64,000 nucleotides of DNA, from assembly GCF_018129685.1 (NCBI RefSeq), contig NZ_JAFCLG010000018.1, forward strand, positions 55,760 through 119,759, written 5' to 3'. The notes under the pieces are model-generated. The model was not told where the DNA came from. It saw only the letters and a program-made list of their open reading frames with translations, and did no database searches. Position numbers and translations under genes: made by a program. How positions within the stretch are numbered: position 1 is the first letter of the stretch; each line of letters begins with the position of its first letter. The DNA is from Bradyrhizobium manausense. Its GTDB lineage: Bacteria > Pseudomonadota > Alphaproteobacteria > Rhizobiales > Xanthobacteraceae. Below, in pieces: positions 44,508 to 52,338 of this stretch.

Positions 44508-44795
44508 ATGAAGGTCGAGCCCATGGCCGGCGCGAAAAATCTCACCACGACCGTTTCCACCAAGGGCCAGGTCATCCTGCCCAGCGCCATTCGTCAGCGG
44601 CGGGAATGGAGGGCGGGAACGCGGCTCACGGTCGAGGACACGCCGGAGGGCGTGTTGTTGAAACCGGCGCCGGCCTTTGCCGAAACGCGGCCGGAGGACG
44701 TGTTCGGCGTCCTGGCCTACAAGGGAAAGCCGAAGACGCTGGACGAGATGGATGCAGGCGTGCTCGCCGAAGCGAGGCGGCATGCTCGCGATTGA
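44508..44795 (+). CDS. AbrB/SpoVT-fold antitoxin (VapB type)
   Basis: The 95-residue protein has the swapped-hairpin AbrB domain at the N-terminus (TTTVSTKGQVILPSAIRQRREW) and a C-terminal toxin-wrapping tail (GKPKTLDEMDAGVLAEARRH). It should bind DNA as a dimer and neutralise the PIN toxin encoded next, whose start lies 14 bp inside this gene. ATGs at 44508 and 44523 are both possible. It lies in an accessory island between hpnG and hpnH. Confidence 0.9.
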   Translation: MKVEPMAGAKNLTTTVSTKGQVILPSAIRQRREWRAGTRLTVEDTPEGVLLKPAPAFAETRPEDVFGVLAYKGKPKTLDEMDAGVLAEARRHARD

Positions 44796-45171
44796 TACCA
44801 ATCTGATCGTCCGCTACCTGACCAAGGACCACGCCAAACAGTCCGCTCGTGCACGCGCGTTGATCGACGGCGAGCCTGTCTTCGTCGCCGTCACGGTGAT
44901 CCTCGAAGTCGAATGGGTGCTGCGCAGCGCCTACGACTACCCTGCTTCGGACGTCGCGCGCGCGCTTCGCATCTTCGCGGGGCTTCCGACCGTGACGGTT
45001 GAGGACGGCGCGATGGTTGCAGCGGCGCTCGATCTTGCCGAGAGAGGATTGGATTTTGCCGACGCGCTGCATCTGACGCGATCCGGACATTGCGAAGGTT
45101 TCGTCACCTTCGATCGCAAGCTCGTCAGGGCGGCGAAAGCGGCTGGCTTTGAAGGGGCGCGCGAAGCGTGA
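44782..45171 (+). CDS. PIN-domain ribonuclease toxin (VapC type)
   Basis: The 129-residue PIN-domain protein keeps the acidic metal-site residues: Asp in AIDTNLIVRYL (residue 5), Glu in ILEVEWVL near 42, Asp in LDFADALHL near 94 and Asp in FVTFDRKL near 111. VapC toxins cleave tRNA or rRNA. It overlaps the antitoxin gene by 14 bp, the normal arrangement of an intact type II module. The RNA target cannot be predicted. Confidence 0.92.
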   Translation: MLAIDTNLIVRYLTKDHAKQSARARALIDGEPVFVAVTVILEVEWVLRSAYDYPASDVARALRIFAGLPTVTVEDGAMVAAALDLAERGLDFADALHLTRSGHCEGFVTFDRKLVRAAKAAGFEGAREA

Positions 45172-45207
45172 CACTTCCGGTGACACCGCTGGATCGCACC
45201 TTAGTCG

Positions 45208-45439
45208 CGTAGGGCGGATTAGCGCCAGCGTAATCCGCCATTCACTCCGCGAGCATCGCCTGCGTGATGGCAGGTCAGCGCCTCCTTCCTTGCCGGCGGC
45301 CATGTCGCCACCGTAGAGAACCAGCAGCCGCCGGCAACAAACGCGCGACGATAGTTGGGCATGTTGGGTACGATAGCGCAGGAGCCGGCCATGTCGTAGT
45401 TTGTCATGGCGGATTACGCTGACGCTAATCCGCCCTACG
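45208..45439. repeat. REP-bounded element with decayed RAYT transposase
   Basis: Two 32-bp arms (45208-45239 and 45408-45439), inverted copies with a single mismatch, each contain GGCGGATTA or TAATCCGCC and bound a 232-bp unit. Each arm is itself a REP-like hairpin (GGATTAGCGCCAGCGTAATCC). A second, truncated copy of the left end and adjoining sequence is at 48300-48375. The inside holds a transposase N-terminus remnant. Confidence 0.75.
45300..45362 (-). pseudogene. fragment of REP-associated tyrosine transposase (RAYT)
   Basis: From ATG 45362 the minus strand reads MPNYRRAFVAGGCWFSTVAT, matching the N-terminus of Y1-type REP-associated transposases (normally about 170 residues), then loses similarity. 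Only about 20 residues remain, so it is a dead copy. The REP hairpins around it are the sequences such enzymes act on. Confidence 0.6.
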
Positions 45440-45448
45440 GGCCGAGCG

Positions 45449-46207
45449 TCATCTCGTCGCATATTGGCGGATCATGTGGCCGCCATCGACGTCGAGAACC
45501 TGACCGGTCAGGAAGGTGTTGGTCGCAGCGAAGAGCACCGCGTGGGCGATCTCGCGCGCTTCGCCGACGCGGCCGAGCGGCAGGCTTTCGCCGGTGCTGC
45601 GGAACATGGCTTGGCGAGCGTCATCAGGCATCCCGGCATAGACTTCGGTGCGTACCATGCCCGGCGAGATGCAGTTGACCCGTATCCGAGGTCCGAGCTC
45701 GAGGGCGAGCGCCCGCGTCAATCCCTCGACGGCCGAATTGACCGCCCCGAGTCCCGAGCAGTTCAGGCCGGGGCGCCGGCTCAGCACGCCCGAGAAGAAG
45801 GTGATCGATCCGCCGGCGATGATGCGCGGCAGGCAGGCCTGCGCCACGGCATAGGGACCGAAGAATTTGCCGTCGAACATGCGGCGAACATCGCTCAGGG
45901 GCATGTCGGCGAAGCGCCCATGGCTGGACGACGCGGCGGTGATGACGAGATGGTCGAACGCATCGAGCGTCTCGGTCCATTTCGCTACGGCGGACTGGTC
46001 CGTCATATCGACGCTGGCCCAGGGCACGCCGCCCAATTCGTCCGCGACGCGTGCCAGCTTGCTGGCATCGCGGGCCACCAGCATCACGCCAAGCCCGGCC
46101 GCCACGGCCGCCTCCGCCGTCGCCCGCCCGATCCCGCTCGAACCGCCGACGATGACCATGCGCTGCGGCTTCGCGGCATCGCCACGATCCGGATTGTTCG
46201 CACTCAT
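45449..46207 (-). CDS. short-chain dehydrogenase/reductase family protein with altered active site
   Basis: The 252-residue protein has the SDR Rossmann fold with GGSSGIGRATAEA near residue 20 and the C-terminal NTFLTGQVLDVDGGH. The active-site YxxxK is missing: where Tyr and Lys are expected before AVEGLTRALA the sequence reads LGAVN. It may bind a nucleotide without normal catalysis or use other residues, as some SDR subgroups do. It is the last gene of a three-gene operon (with 46231-46860 and 46857-47162), 23 bp after its neighbour, divergent from a LysR regulator. Confidence 0.85.
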   Translation of the reverse strand: MSANNPDRGDAAKPQRMVIVGGSSGIGRATAEAAVAAGLGVMLVARDASKLARVADELGGVPWASVDMTDQSAVAKWTETLDAFDHLVITAASSSHGRFADMPLSDVRRMFDGKFFGPYAVAQACLPRIIAGGSITFFSGVLSRRPGLNCSGLGAVNSAVEGLTRALALELGPRIRVNCISPGMVRTEVYAGMPDDARQAMFRSTGESLPLGRVGEAREIAHAVLFAATNTFLTGQVLDVDGGHMIRQYATR

Positions 46208-46230
46208 GATGCGTCTCCCTGCAATGCAGT

Positions 46231-46860
46231 CTAATCCCGGCGCAGCCGGGCGAAAGCCATCTCGCGCGGGTGACCGTGCTTGATGACGAGGTCGATCCAC
46301 AGCATGGCGAGCGGCTCGAGCAGCCGGGCGGCGCGAAGCGGACCGGCATCGATCGACTCGAAGCCGAGATCGGCGACGAGCTCCATCACGATGGGCTTGC
46401 GGGCCTCGTCGTCGCCGGCGACGAACATCATCGATCTGGGCTGGAACGCGGCGGCATGGGCCATGTTTTCGGCGCCGGTCTGGTTGAGCGTCTTGAACAC
46501 GCTTGCACCCGGGGCAAATCTGGCGATTTCCTCTCCGCCCGAGGTGTCAAATCCGACGGTGAGATGCAGGCCCTCCGGTCCCATGCCGAGCGGGTTGGTG
46601 CAGTCGATCACGATCGCGCCGGACAGATCGCCCAGCGCCTCCAGGGCGGATCGGGCCGCGGGGTAGGGGGTCGCAAGCACCACGACCTCTGCGTCGCGCC
46701 GCTCACGGGCGGATTGCAGCCGCTCCCGCGGCAGGCCCGCATGTTTGGGATCGTCTGGATTGGAAACGCCGTAGCGGACGTCATGTCCGCAGGCGAGCCA
46801 CGCCGTGCCAAGCGAAGCGCCGACTTGGCCGGCGCCGATGATGAGAATCTTTCTGGTCAT
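46231..46860 (-). CDS. NADPH-dependent F420-reductase-like NAD(P)-binding protein
   Basis: The 209-residue protein starts with a dinucleotide-binding motif ILIIGAGQVGASLGTAWLACG and continues as the NADP oxidoreductase, coenzyme F420-dependent family (VIDCTNPLGMG, FKTLNQTGAENM). In organisms without F420 such proteins act as NADPH-dependent reductases of unknown substrate. The ATG at 46860 overlaps the upstream stop as ATGA, so it is coupled to the monooxygenase-like gene; an ATG at 46869 is less likely. Confidence 0.85.
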   Translation of the reverse strand: MTRKILIIGAGQVGASLGTAWLACGHDVRYGVSNPDDPKHAGLPRERLQSARERRDAEVVVLATPYPAARSALEALGDLSGAIVIDCTNPLGMGPEGLHLTVGFDTSGGEEIARFAPGASVFKTLNQTGAENMAHAAAFQPRSMMFVAGDDEARKPIVMELVADLGFESIDAGPLRAARLLEPLAMLWIDLVIKHGHPREMAFARLRRD

Positions 46861-47162
46861 CGCAGCCATTCGACCCCCGTATCGGCGTAATGGCGCATCT
46901 CGACGATCTCATCGACGAACGCCTTGATGGCGGCAAAGAAGGGCGGGAAGTGCGGCCCCTTTCGAAATTTTTGGAGATGGTCGGCGGTCGATGTCCAGTG
47001 GATGCGCAGGATGTAGCTTCCCGGATCTTCTTCACAGCGGGTGAGGTCGAAGGCGAGGCATTCGGGCGATGCCCGAAGGTGCTCGCCTGCCGTGCGATAT
47101 GCGGCGACGAGATCGTCTCCGCTGTGCTTGGTCAGGGAATAACGAACATATTCGATTGTCAC
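46857..47162 (-). CDS. antibiotic biosynthesis monooxygenase (ABM) family protein
   Basis: The 101-residue protein fits the small ferredoxin-like ABM fold: IEYVRYSLTKHSGDDLVAAY at the start, CLAFDLTRCEEDPGSYILRIHWTS in the middle and a helix HLQKFRKGPHFPPF with conserved His. Such proteins are cofactor-free monooxygenases or heme/quinone handlers. A GTG at 47162 is the likely start; the open frame further upstream has no family similarity. It leads a three-gene operon divergent from a LysR gene. Confidence 0.8.
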   Translation of the reverse strand: MTIEYVRYSLTKHSGDDLVAAYRTAGEHLRASPECLAFDLTRCEEDPGSYILRIHWTSTADHLQKFRKGPHFPPFFAAIKAFVDEIVEMRHYADTGVEWLR

Positions 47163-47215
47163 GGAACAGCCTGAAGCGATGGACGGCCCTGCACTTGGTC
47201 GAGCCCGCCCGAAGG

Positions 47216-47284
47216 GGATATCTGGCCGGACGATAGCCTTTGCCCCCACATGCATGGAAATGATATCCGTTCATTATGGATATC
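47216..47284. promoter_or_regulatory. GATATC-containing operator cluster between lysR and its divergent operon
   Basis: Three GATATC sites occur in this short span (47217, 47262, 47279). Two of them form GATATCC-N9-GGATATC (47262-47284), an inverted repeat that covers the lysR start codon. The arrangement suits binding by the divergently encoded LysR protein. Confidence 0.5.
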
Positions 47285-48199
47285 GATAAGAACAATATCA
47301 GGCGCCTCGACTTTTCGCTGCTCCTGATCTTTGACGAGTTGGTTCGTCACAAGCGAACGACCGTCGTGGCCGACCGGCTCGGTCTCAGCCAATCGGCGGT
47401 CAGCCACGCATTGACGCGGCTGCGCGACCTCTTCGACGATCCGTTGTTCTCCCGGCGCCCCGACGGCCTGACGCCGACGCGGCGCGCGCTCGAGCTCGCG
47501 CCGAAAGTCCGGGAGCTGATGCAGCGGGCGCAGGAGGTCGTCGGCGGCGCCGCCGCGTTCGATCCCGCCGTGTCCGACCGGCAGTTCAGGCTGGCCGCGA
47601 ACGATTTCGTGGCGACGTCGATCGGGCCGCTGCTGCTGGAAAAGCTGGCGACCGAAGCTCCGGCGACGCGACTGGTCAGCCGTTTTGCCGTCGGGCAGGC
47701 CGCGTTCGAAGCGCTGCGCAAGCATGAGCTCGACCTCGCGATCGGCCGCTTCTACGAGATCCCCGACGAATTCGAGACGGATATCCTGTTGCAGGAAAGC
47801 TTCTCCGTGATCGCGCGCCATCGTCACCCGCGGCTCGCCGAGACGCTCGACCTTGCAACCTATCTCGACGTCGATCATCTGCTGGTGTCGTTCCAGGGCA
47901 GGCTGGCAGGCGTCGTGGATGAGACGCTCGCCAGGCAGGGATTGAAGCGCCGCGTCCGTGCCAGCGTGCCGATGTTCCTGACCGCGTTCGCCGCGGTCGC
48001 CGGCAGCGATCTCGTCGCAACGGTGCCTGCCCGGCTGGCGCAGCGCTTCGCGCCCGTCTTCGGCTTGCGCGTCCTGCCGCCGCCTCTGGACATCGACAGC
48101 TTTCCGGTCAGCCTCGTGCGACTTGCCGCGACGAAGTCCGATCCCGGACTCGCTTGGCTCGTCAGCCGCGTGCGGCAGATCGCGGACGCGCTGGGCTGA
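47276..48199 (+). CDS. LysR family transcriptional regulator
   Basis: The 307-residue protein has the LysR winged helix at the N-terminus (VVADRLGLSQSAVSHALTRLRDLFDDPLF, residues about 30-60) and a two-lobed effector domain (about 95-300). The form LSQSAVSHALTRLR and the DPLFSRRPDGLTPTRRA segment are like NodD/NahR-type members. It is divergent from the ABM/F420-like/SDR operon, which is the natural target; effector unknown. ATG 47276 lies within an inverted repeat likely used for autoregulation. Confidence 0.92.
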   Translation: MDIDKNNIRRLDFSLLLIFDELVRHKRTTVVADRLGLSQSAVSHALTRLRDLFDDPLFSRRPDGLTPTRRALELAPKVRELMQRAQEVVGGAAAFDPAVSDRQFRLAANDFVATSIGPLLLEKLATEAPATRLVSRFAVGQAAFEALRKHELDLAIGRFYEIPDEFETDILLQESFSVIARHRHPRLAETLDLATYLDVDHLLVSFQGRLAGVVDETLARQGLKRRVRASVPMFLTAFAAVAGSDLVATVPARLAQRFAPVFGLRVLPPPLDIDSFPVSLVRLAATKSDPGLAWLVSRVRQIADALG

Positions 48200-48223
48200 G
48201 AAGGGCTGAAATCAAACGGCTCG

Positions 48224-48247
48224 ATCGCCAACGCGATCTGGCCTTTT
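48224..48247 (+). terminator. terminator after lysR
   Basis: GATCGC-CAAC-GCGATC followed by TGGCCTTTTT, about 25 bp after the lysR stop. It resembles the terminators at 44355 and 49612 in sequence but has a shorter stem. Confidence 0.6.
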
Positions 48248-48299
48248 TGGTTATGCGAAGGTTTTGATTGCGCCGCGCGTTCTCAGAGCGCAGAGCGGA

Positions 48300-48375
48300 G
48301 CAGCGCCAGCGTAATCCGCCATTCACTCCGCAAGCATCAACTGCGTGATGGCAGATCACCGCTTTCCTCTTTGCC
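48300..48375. repeat. truncated copy of the REP/RAYT element
   Basis: This segment repeats 45222-45295 (AGCGCCAGCGTAATCCGCCA and onwards, ending near TTTGCC) with few changes. The second arm and the transposase fragment are absent. Confidence 0.65.
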
Positions 48376-48465
48376 ATCGGCTGCGGCGGCCCTAGGGGCT
48401 TCATTGGATTTCGAGTTGATGGGGCGTAGCTGCCGCAACCCTTCGCAACTCAAGAAGCGGGGGTA

Positions 48466-48867
48466 TCAATCTCTCGTCCAATCCTCCAACTGCAATCCGG
48501 CAATACGCCGGAATTCCGCAGTGTTATTGCTGACGAGCGGCAGGCCGCGCGCCATCGCCTGCCCGCGATCAGGATGTCGTAGGGGCCGATGGGTGTGCCG
48601 CGCCGCGCGAGCTCTGCCCGGATCTCGCCGGCGGCTCGCGCGTCCTCCCGTTCCAGATCGAGGATCTCGAGGTCGGCGAACAGAAGGCGAAGTGTTTCCA
48701 GGTTGAATTCGACTCTCTGGCTGCGATAGGCGCCGAAGTAAAGTTCGTGGGCCACGATGGACGACATCGCGATCGCGCCAGCTTCGGTTGATTCGATTCG
48801 GCGCAGGAGAGGCTCCGAGCGACGTGTGACCAGCGCTATGACGGCGTTGGTATCGCCATTTCGTCAT
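48466..48867 (-). pseudogene. vapC-like PIN toxin gene broken by two frameshifts
   Basis: The ATG at 48867 overlaps the antitoxin stop (ATGA), and the first codons read MTKWRY. The PIN sequence then continues in another frame (DTNAVIALVTRRSEPLLRRI, MSSIVAHELYFGAY) and shifts again near 48558 so that the end (VSNNTAEFRRIAGLQLEDW) is back in the first frame. The first break fits loss of about 11 bp between GATAC repeats, removing the expected LLD residues; the second looks like a one-base loss. No full toxin can be made. Confidence 0.75.
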
Positions 48868-49121
48868 CGAAACGCTCGATCGAGATCGGGGTGCACCTGC
48901 TCTTGAGGCTCGCGACCGTCGGCCATGAAGTCCGGGCTGAAGCCGCGCGCAACCGCCGCGCGAAGCGAGGTCCAGGGTCCGGAGGCGTTCCGCCTCGGGC
49001 GCAGGATCACGGCGTCGCCTTCACGCGACACCTCGACCTCATCGACCGAGAAACGAAAGTCCTTCGGTAGCCGGACGGCTTGAGAGTTGCCGGATTTGAA
49101 GACCTTGGCGATGTCGGGCAT
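48864..49121 (-). CDS. VapB-type antitoxin of the broken module
   Basis: The 85-residue protein has the MazE/VapB AbrB-like domain at its start (IAKVFKSGNSQAVRLPKDFRF, then VSREGDAVILRPR) and a tail ending DLDRAF. It appears intact although the toxin gene coupled to it is broken. The ATG at 49121 gives the family N-terminus; the long upstream extension does not. It differs in type from the antitoxin at 44508. Confidence 0.85.
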   Translation of the reverse strand: MPDIAKVFKSGNSQAVRLPKDFRFSVDEVEVSREGDAVILRPRRNASGPWTSLRAAVARGFSPDFMADGREPQEQVHPDLDRAFR

Positions 49122-49189
49122 GGGCTGCGTCCTGGAGATACATTTTCGCGTATACACTCTCGGGTCACATACGAGGCCATTCAGCCTGC

Positions 49190-49284
49190 GGCGTGCTGGC
49201 CCACGGAGGCAAGCCGAAGACGCTGGACGAGATCGATGCAGGCGTTCTGGCCGAAGCCAGGCGGCGGCATGCGCGCAAGTTATG
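49190..49284 (+). pseudogene. 3' fragment of an AbrB-type antitoxin gene
   Basis: The plus strand reads GVLAHGGKPKTLDEIDAGVL and on through AEARRRHAR, nearly the same as residues 71-95 of the antitoxin at 44508-44795. No DNA-binding half or start is present, so it is the leftover tail of a duplicate module, lying next to the other vapB. Confidence 0.7.
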
Positions 49285-49611
49285 CCAAGCTGATTGTCGC
49301 TAGTCCGCAGACCAAGCGGTGGTACTCGCGAAAGGGCCACGATGGCATACTGCCACTGTTTTGCCCGACGCGTCAAACCAAATTCGCAAAATTCGAATTT
49401 ATTGCCTGCCTGCAATGTCGCTCGCCCGAACGGAGGGCCTCGAATCGCGGTGCAGCTCCGCAGATTCCCCGGCCGTTGCTCCTTTGCCGCCGATTGGCTC
49501 GACGCGGCAAGGGCTTACCGAAACGGACATCGTGCCGTTCGACCAACGCGTTGCTACTGTGCATGGGGTTGTTTTCCACCTTTGCCGGAGCGCGAGCCGG
49601 CCTGAACAAAA

Positions 49612-49650
49612 AAATGGCCCGGTCGCCATGGCGATCGGGCCGTTTCTGTT
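49612..49650. terminator. terminator-like hairpin, relative of the hpnG terminator
   Basis: GGCCCGGTCGCC-AT-GGCGATCGGGCC flanked by AAAA on one side and TTTCTGTTTT on the other, so it could stop transcription both ways. It is very close to the hairpin at 44355-44390. Confidence 0.6.
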
Positions 49651-49659
49651 TTGGGGTGT

Positions 49660-49750
49660 CCGTAGCCCGGATGGAGCGAAAGCGTAAATCCGGGGCTTGC
49701 AACGCGGAGAGACTGTCCCGGATCTCGCTTTCGCTCCATCCGGGCTACGG
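49660..49750. repeat. REP-like inverted repeat with 24-bp perfect arms
   Basis: The arm starting CCGTAGCCCGGATGGAGCGA (49660-49683) is perfectly complemented at 49727-49750. It sits 9 bp past the hpnH stop and may shield the 3' end of its mRNA. Confidence 0.8.
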
Positions 49751-49759
49751 GGCGCGCGC

Positions 49760-50920
<1,161 letters not shown>

Positions 50921-50955
50921 TACACGTTTCTTTCTGGGCTTGAAATTCGGGTAGG

Positions 50956-51882
50956 TCAGCTTGCAGCCAGTTCGGCCGGAAGCCGGAATTCGATGTTTTC
51001 CTCGCGGCCCGGGAGCACCGAGACCGTCACCGGTCCGATCCGCCGCAGCGCTTCGATCACGTCATCCACCAGCACCTCGGGCGCCGAGGCGCCGGCCGTG
51101 AGGCCGACTGACCTGGCACCTTTCAACCACTCCGGATTGAGCTCGCGGCCATCGGCGATCAGATAACTCGCGACACCGGCCTCAGTGCCGATCTCGCGGA
51201 GCCGGTTCGAGTTCGAGCTATTGGCAGCGCCCACCACCAAAATCACGTCGACCAGCTTGCTCAAGTCCCTTACCGCAGATTGGCGGTTCTGTGTCGCATA
51301 GCAGATATCCCGGATGTCCGGGCCTTGAATATCTGTAAATTTCGCCTGCAGGACCCCGATGATGTCCCTGGTGTCGTCGACCGACAGCGTGGTCTGGGTG
51401 ATGTAGGCCACTGGCGTATCCGCCGGCAAGGTCAGCGCCTTCGCCTCTTCGACGCTCTGGACCAGCACCACGGGCCCCGGAACCTGGCCCATCGTGCCCT
51501 CGACCTCCGGATGGCCCGCATGGCCGACCAGGATCAGGGTGCGGCCCTTGGTGATGTAGCGCTTCCCCTGATTGTGAACTTTCGTGACCAGCGGGCAGGT
51601 GGCATTTAGTACTGGAAGGTCGCGCTCCGCCGCTTCCTCCTCGACGCTGCGGGCGACGCCATGGGCGCTGAAAACGGTCACGGCCTTCGGCGGAACTTCC
51701 GACAGTTCCTCGACGAAGATCGCGCCCTTGTTCTTGAGGCTCTCGACGACGTATTTGTTATGCACGATCTCATGGCGCACGTAGACGGGCGAGCCGTATT
51801 TCTCCAGCGCCCGCTCCACGATCTCGATGGCGCGCACCACGCCCGCGCAGAAGCCGCGCGGCTGCGCTAGATAAACTTCCAT
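50956..51882 (-). CDS. ispH: 4-hydroxy-3-methylbut-2-enyl diphosphate reductase IspH
   Basis: The 308-residue iron-sulfur enzyme makes IPP and DMAPP in the last step of the MEP pathway, supplying farnesyl diphosphate for squalene. Cluster Cys residues are in PRGFCAGVVRAI, NATCPLVTKVH and DICYATQNRQ; substrate His are in VRHEIVHNKYV and GHAGHPEVEG. The ATG at 51882 gives the standard N-terminus; a TTG at 51900 is in the same frame. Placement before hpnH couples precursor supply and hopanoid tailoring. Confidence 0.96.
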   Translation of the reverse strand: MEVYLAQPRGFCAGVVRAIEIVERALEKYGSPVYVRHEIVHNKYVVESLKNKGAIFVEELSEVPPKAVTVFSAHGVARSVEEEAAERDLPVLNATCPLVTKVHNQGKRYITKGRTLILVGHAGHPEVEGTMGQVPGPVVLVQSVEEAKALTLPADTPVAYITQTTLSVDDTRDIIGVLQAKFTDIQGPDIRDICYATQNRQSAVRDLSKLVDVILVVGAANSSNSNRLREIGTEAGVASYLIADGRELNPEWLKGARSVGLTAGASAPEVLVDDVIEALRRIGPVTVSVLPGREENIEFRLPAELAAS

Positions 51883-51900
51883 TGGACGCCCATCACGCAA

Positions 51901-52338
51901 GTTGCACCCATCCGCTCATTGTCCCCGGCGGCTGACCGCTACGGCCAATGCTGCAATATCCGCACCATTGGCACCGCAGCTGCGGTAACCGCCCACCCCG
52001 TCCGGGCCCCGGCGCATGCAGGCACAGCACTTTGTGTCAAAAAATCGGCAAAAAGAAAAGGTGGGATGCGCCGCGGGTTCCCCGGGGAACCGATGCTAGG
52101 TATTATCATCCCGCCATTTGTGTGAGCAAGGCGTCGACATTTCTGCTCACCCCTTCGCCACTTTACCGCCTCAAGTCCCCAGCTATACCGGCCGTCCCGC
52201 ATGATTTTGCCTTGGTCTGCCGCCGTTTACCTCGAACCTTGTTCCCCTCAGAACGACCCAAAACGGCAATAGGTTTCGCCCGGGAACTCCGCTAAACAGC
52301 GGGCGTTTCCGGCAGGCTGTTAACACTAGAAAGAAAAG
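51901..52338. other. divergent promoter region between ispH and hpnN
   Basis: About 438 bases with no gene I can support. It must hold the promoters of ispH-hpnH and hpnN; I could not pick out a clear shared operator. Confidence 0.5.

Larger units (their letters stand above)
49122..49759. other. intergenic region with relics between the broken vapBC and hpnH
   Basis: This stretch of 638 bases contains the antitoxin fragment (49190-49284), the promoter of vapB on the minus strand, a terminator hairpin (49612-49650) and a large REP hairpin (49660-49750). I see no gene in 49285-49611. Confidence 0.5.
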
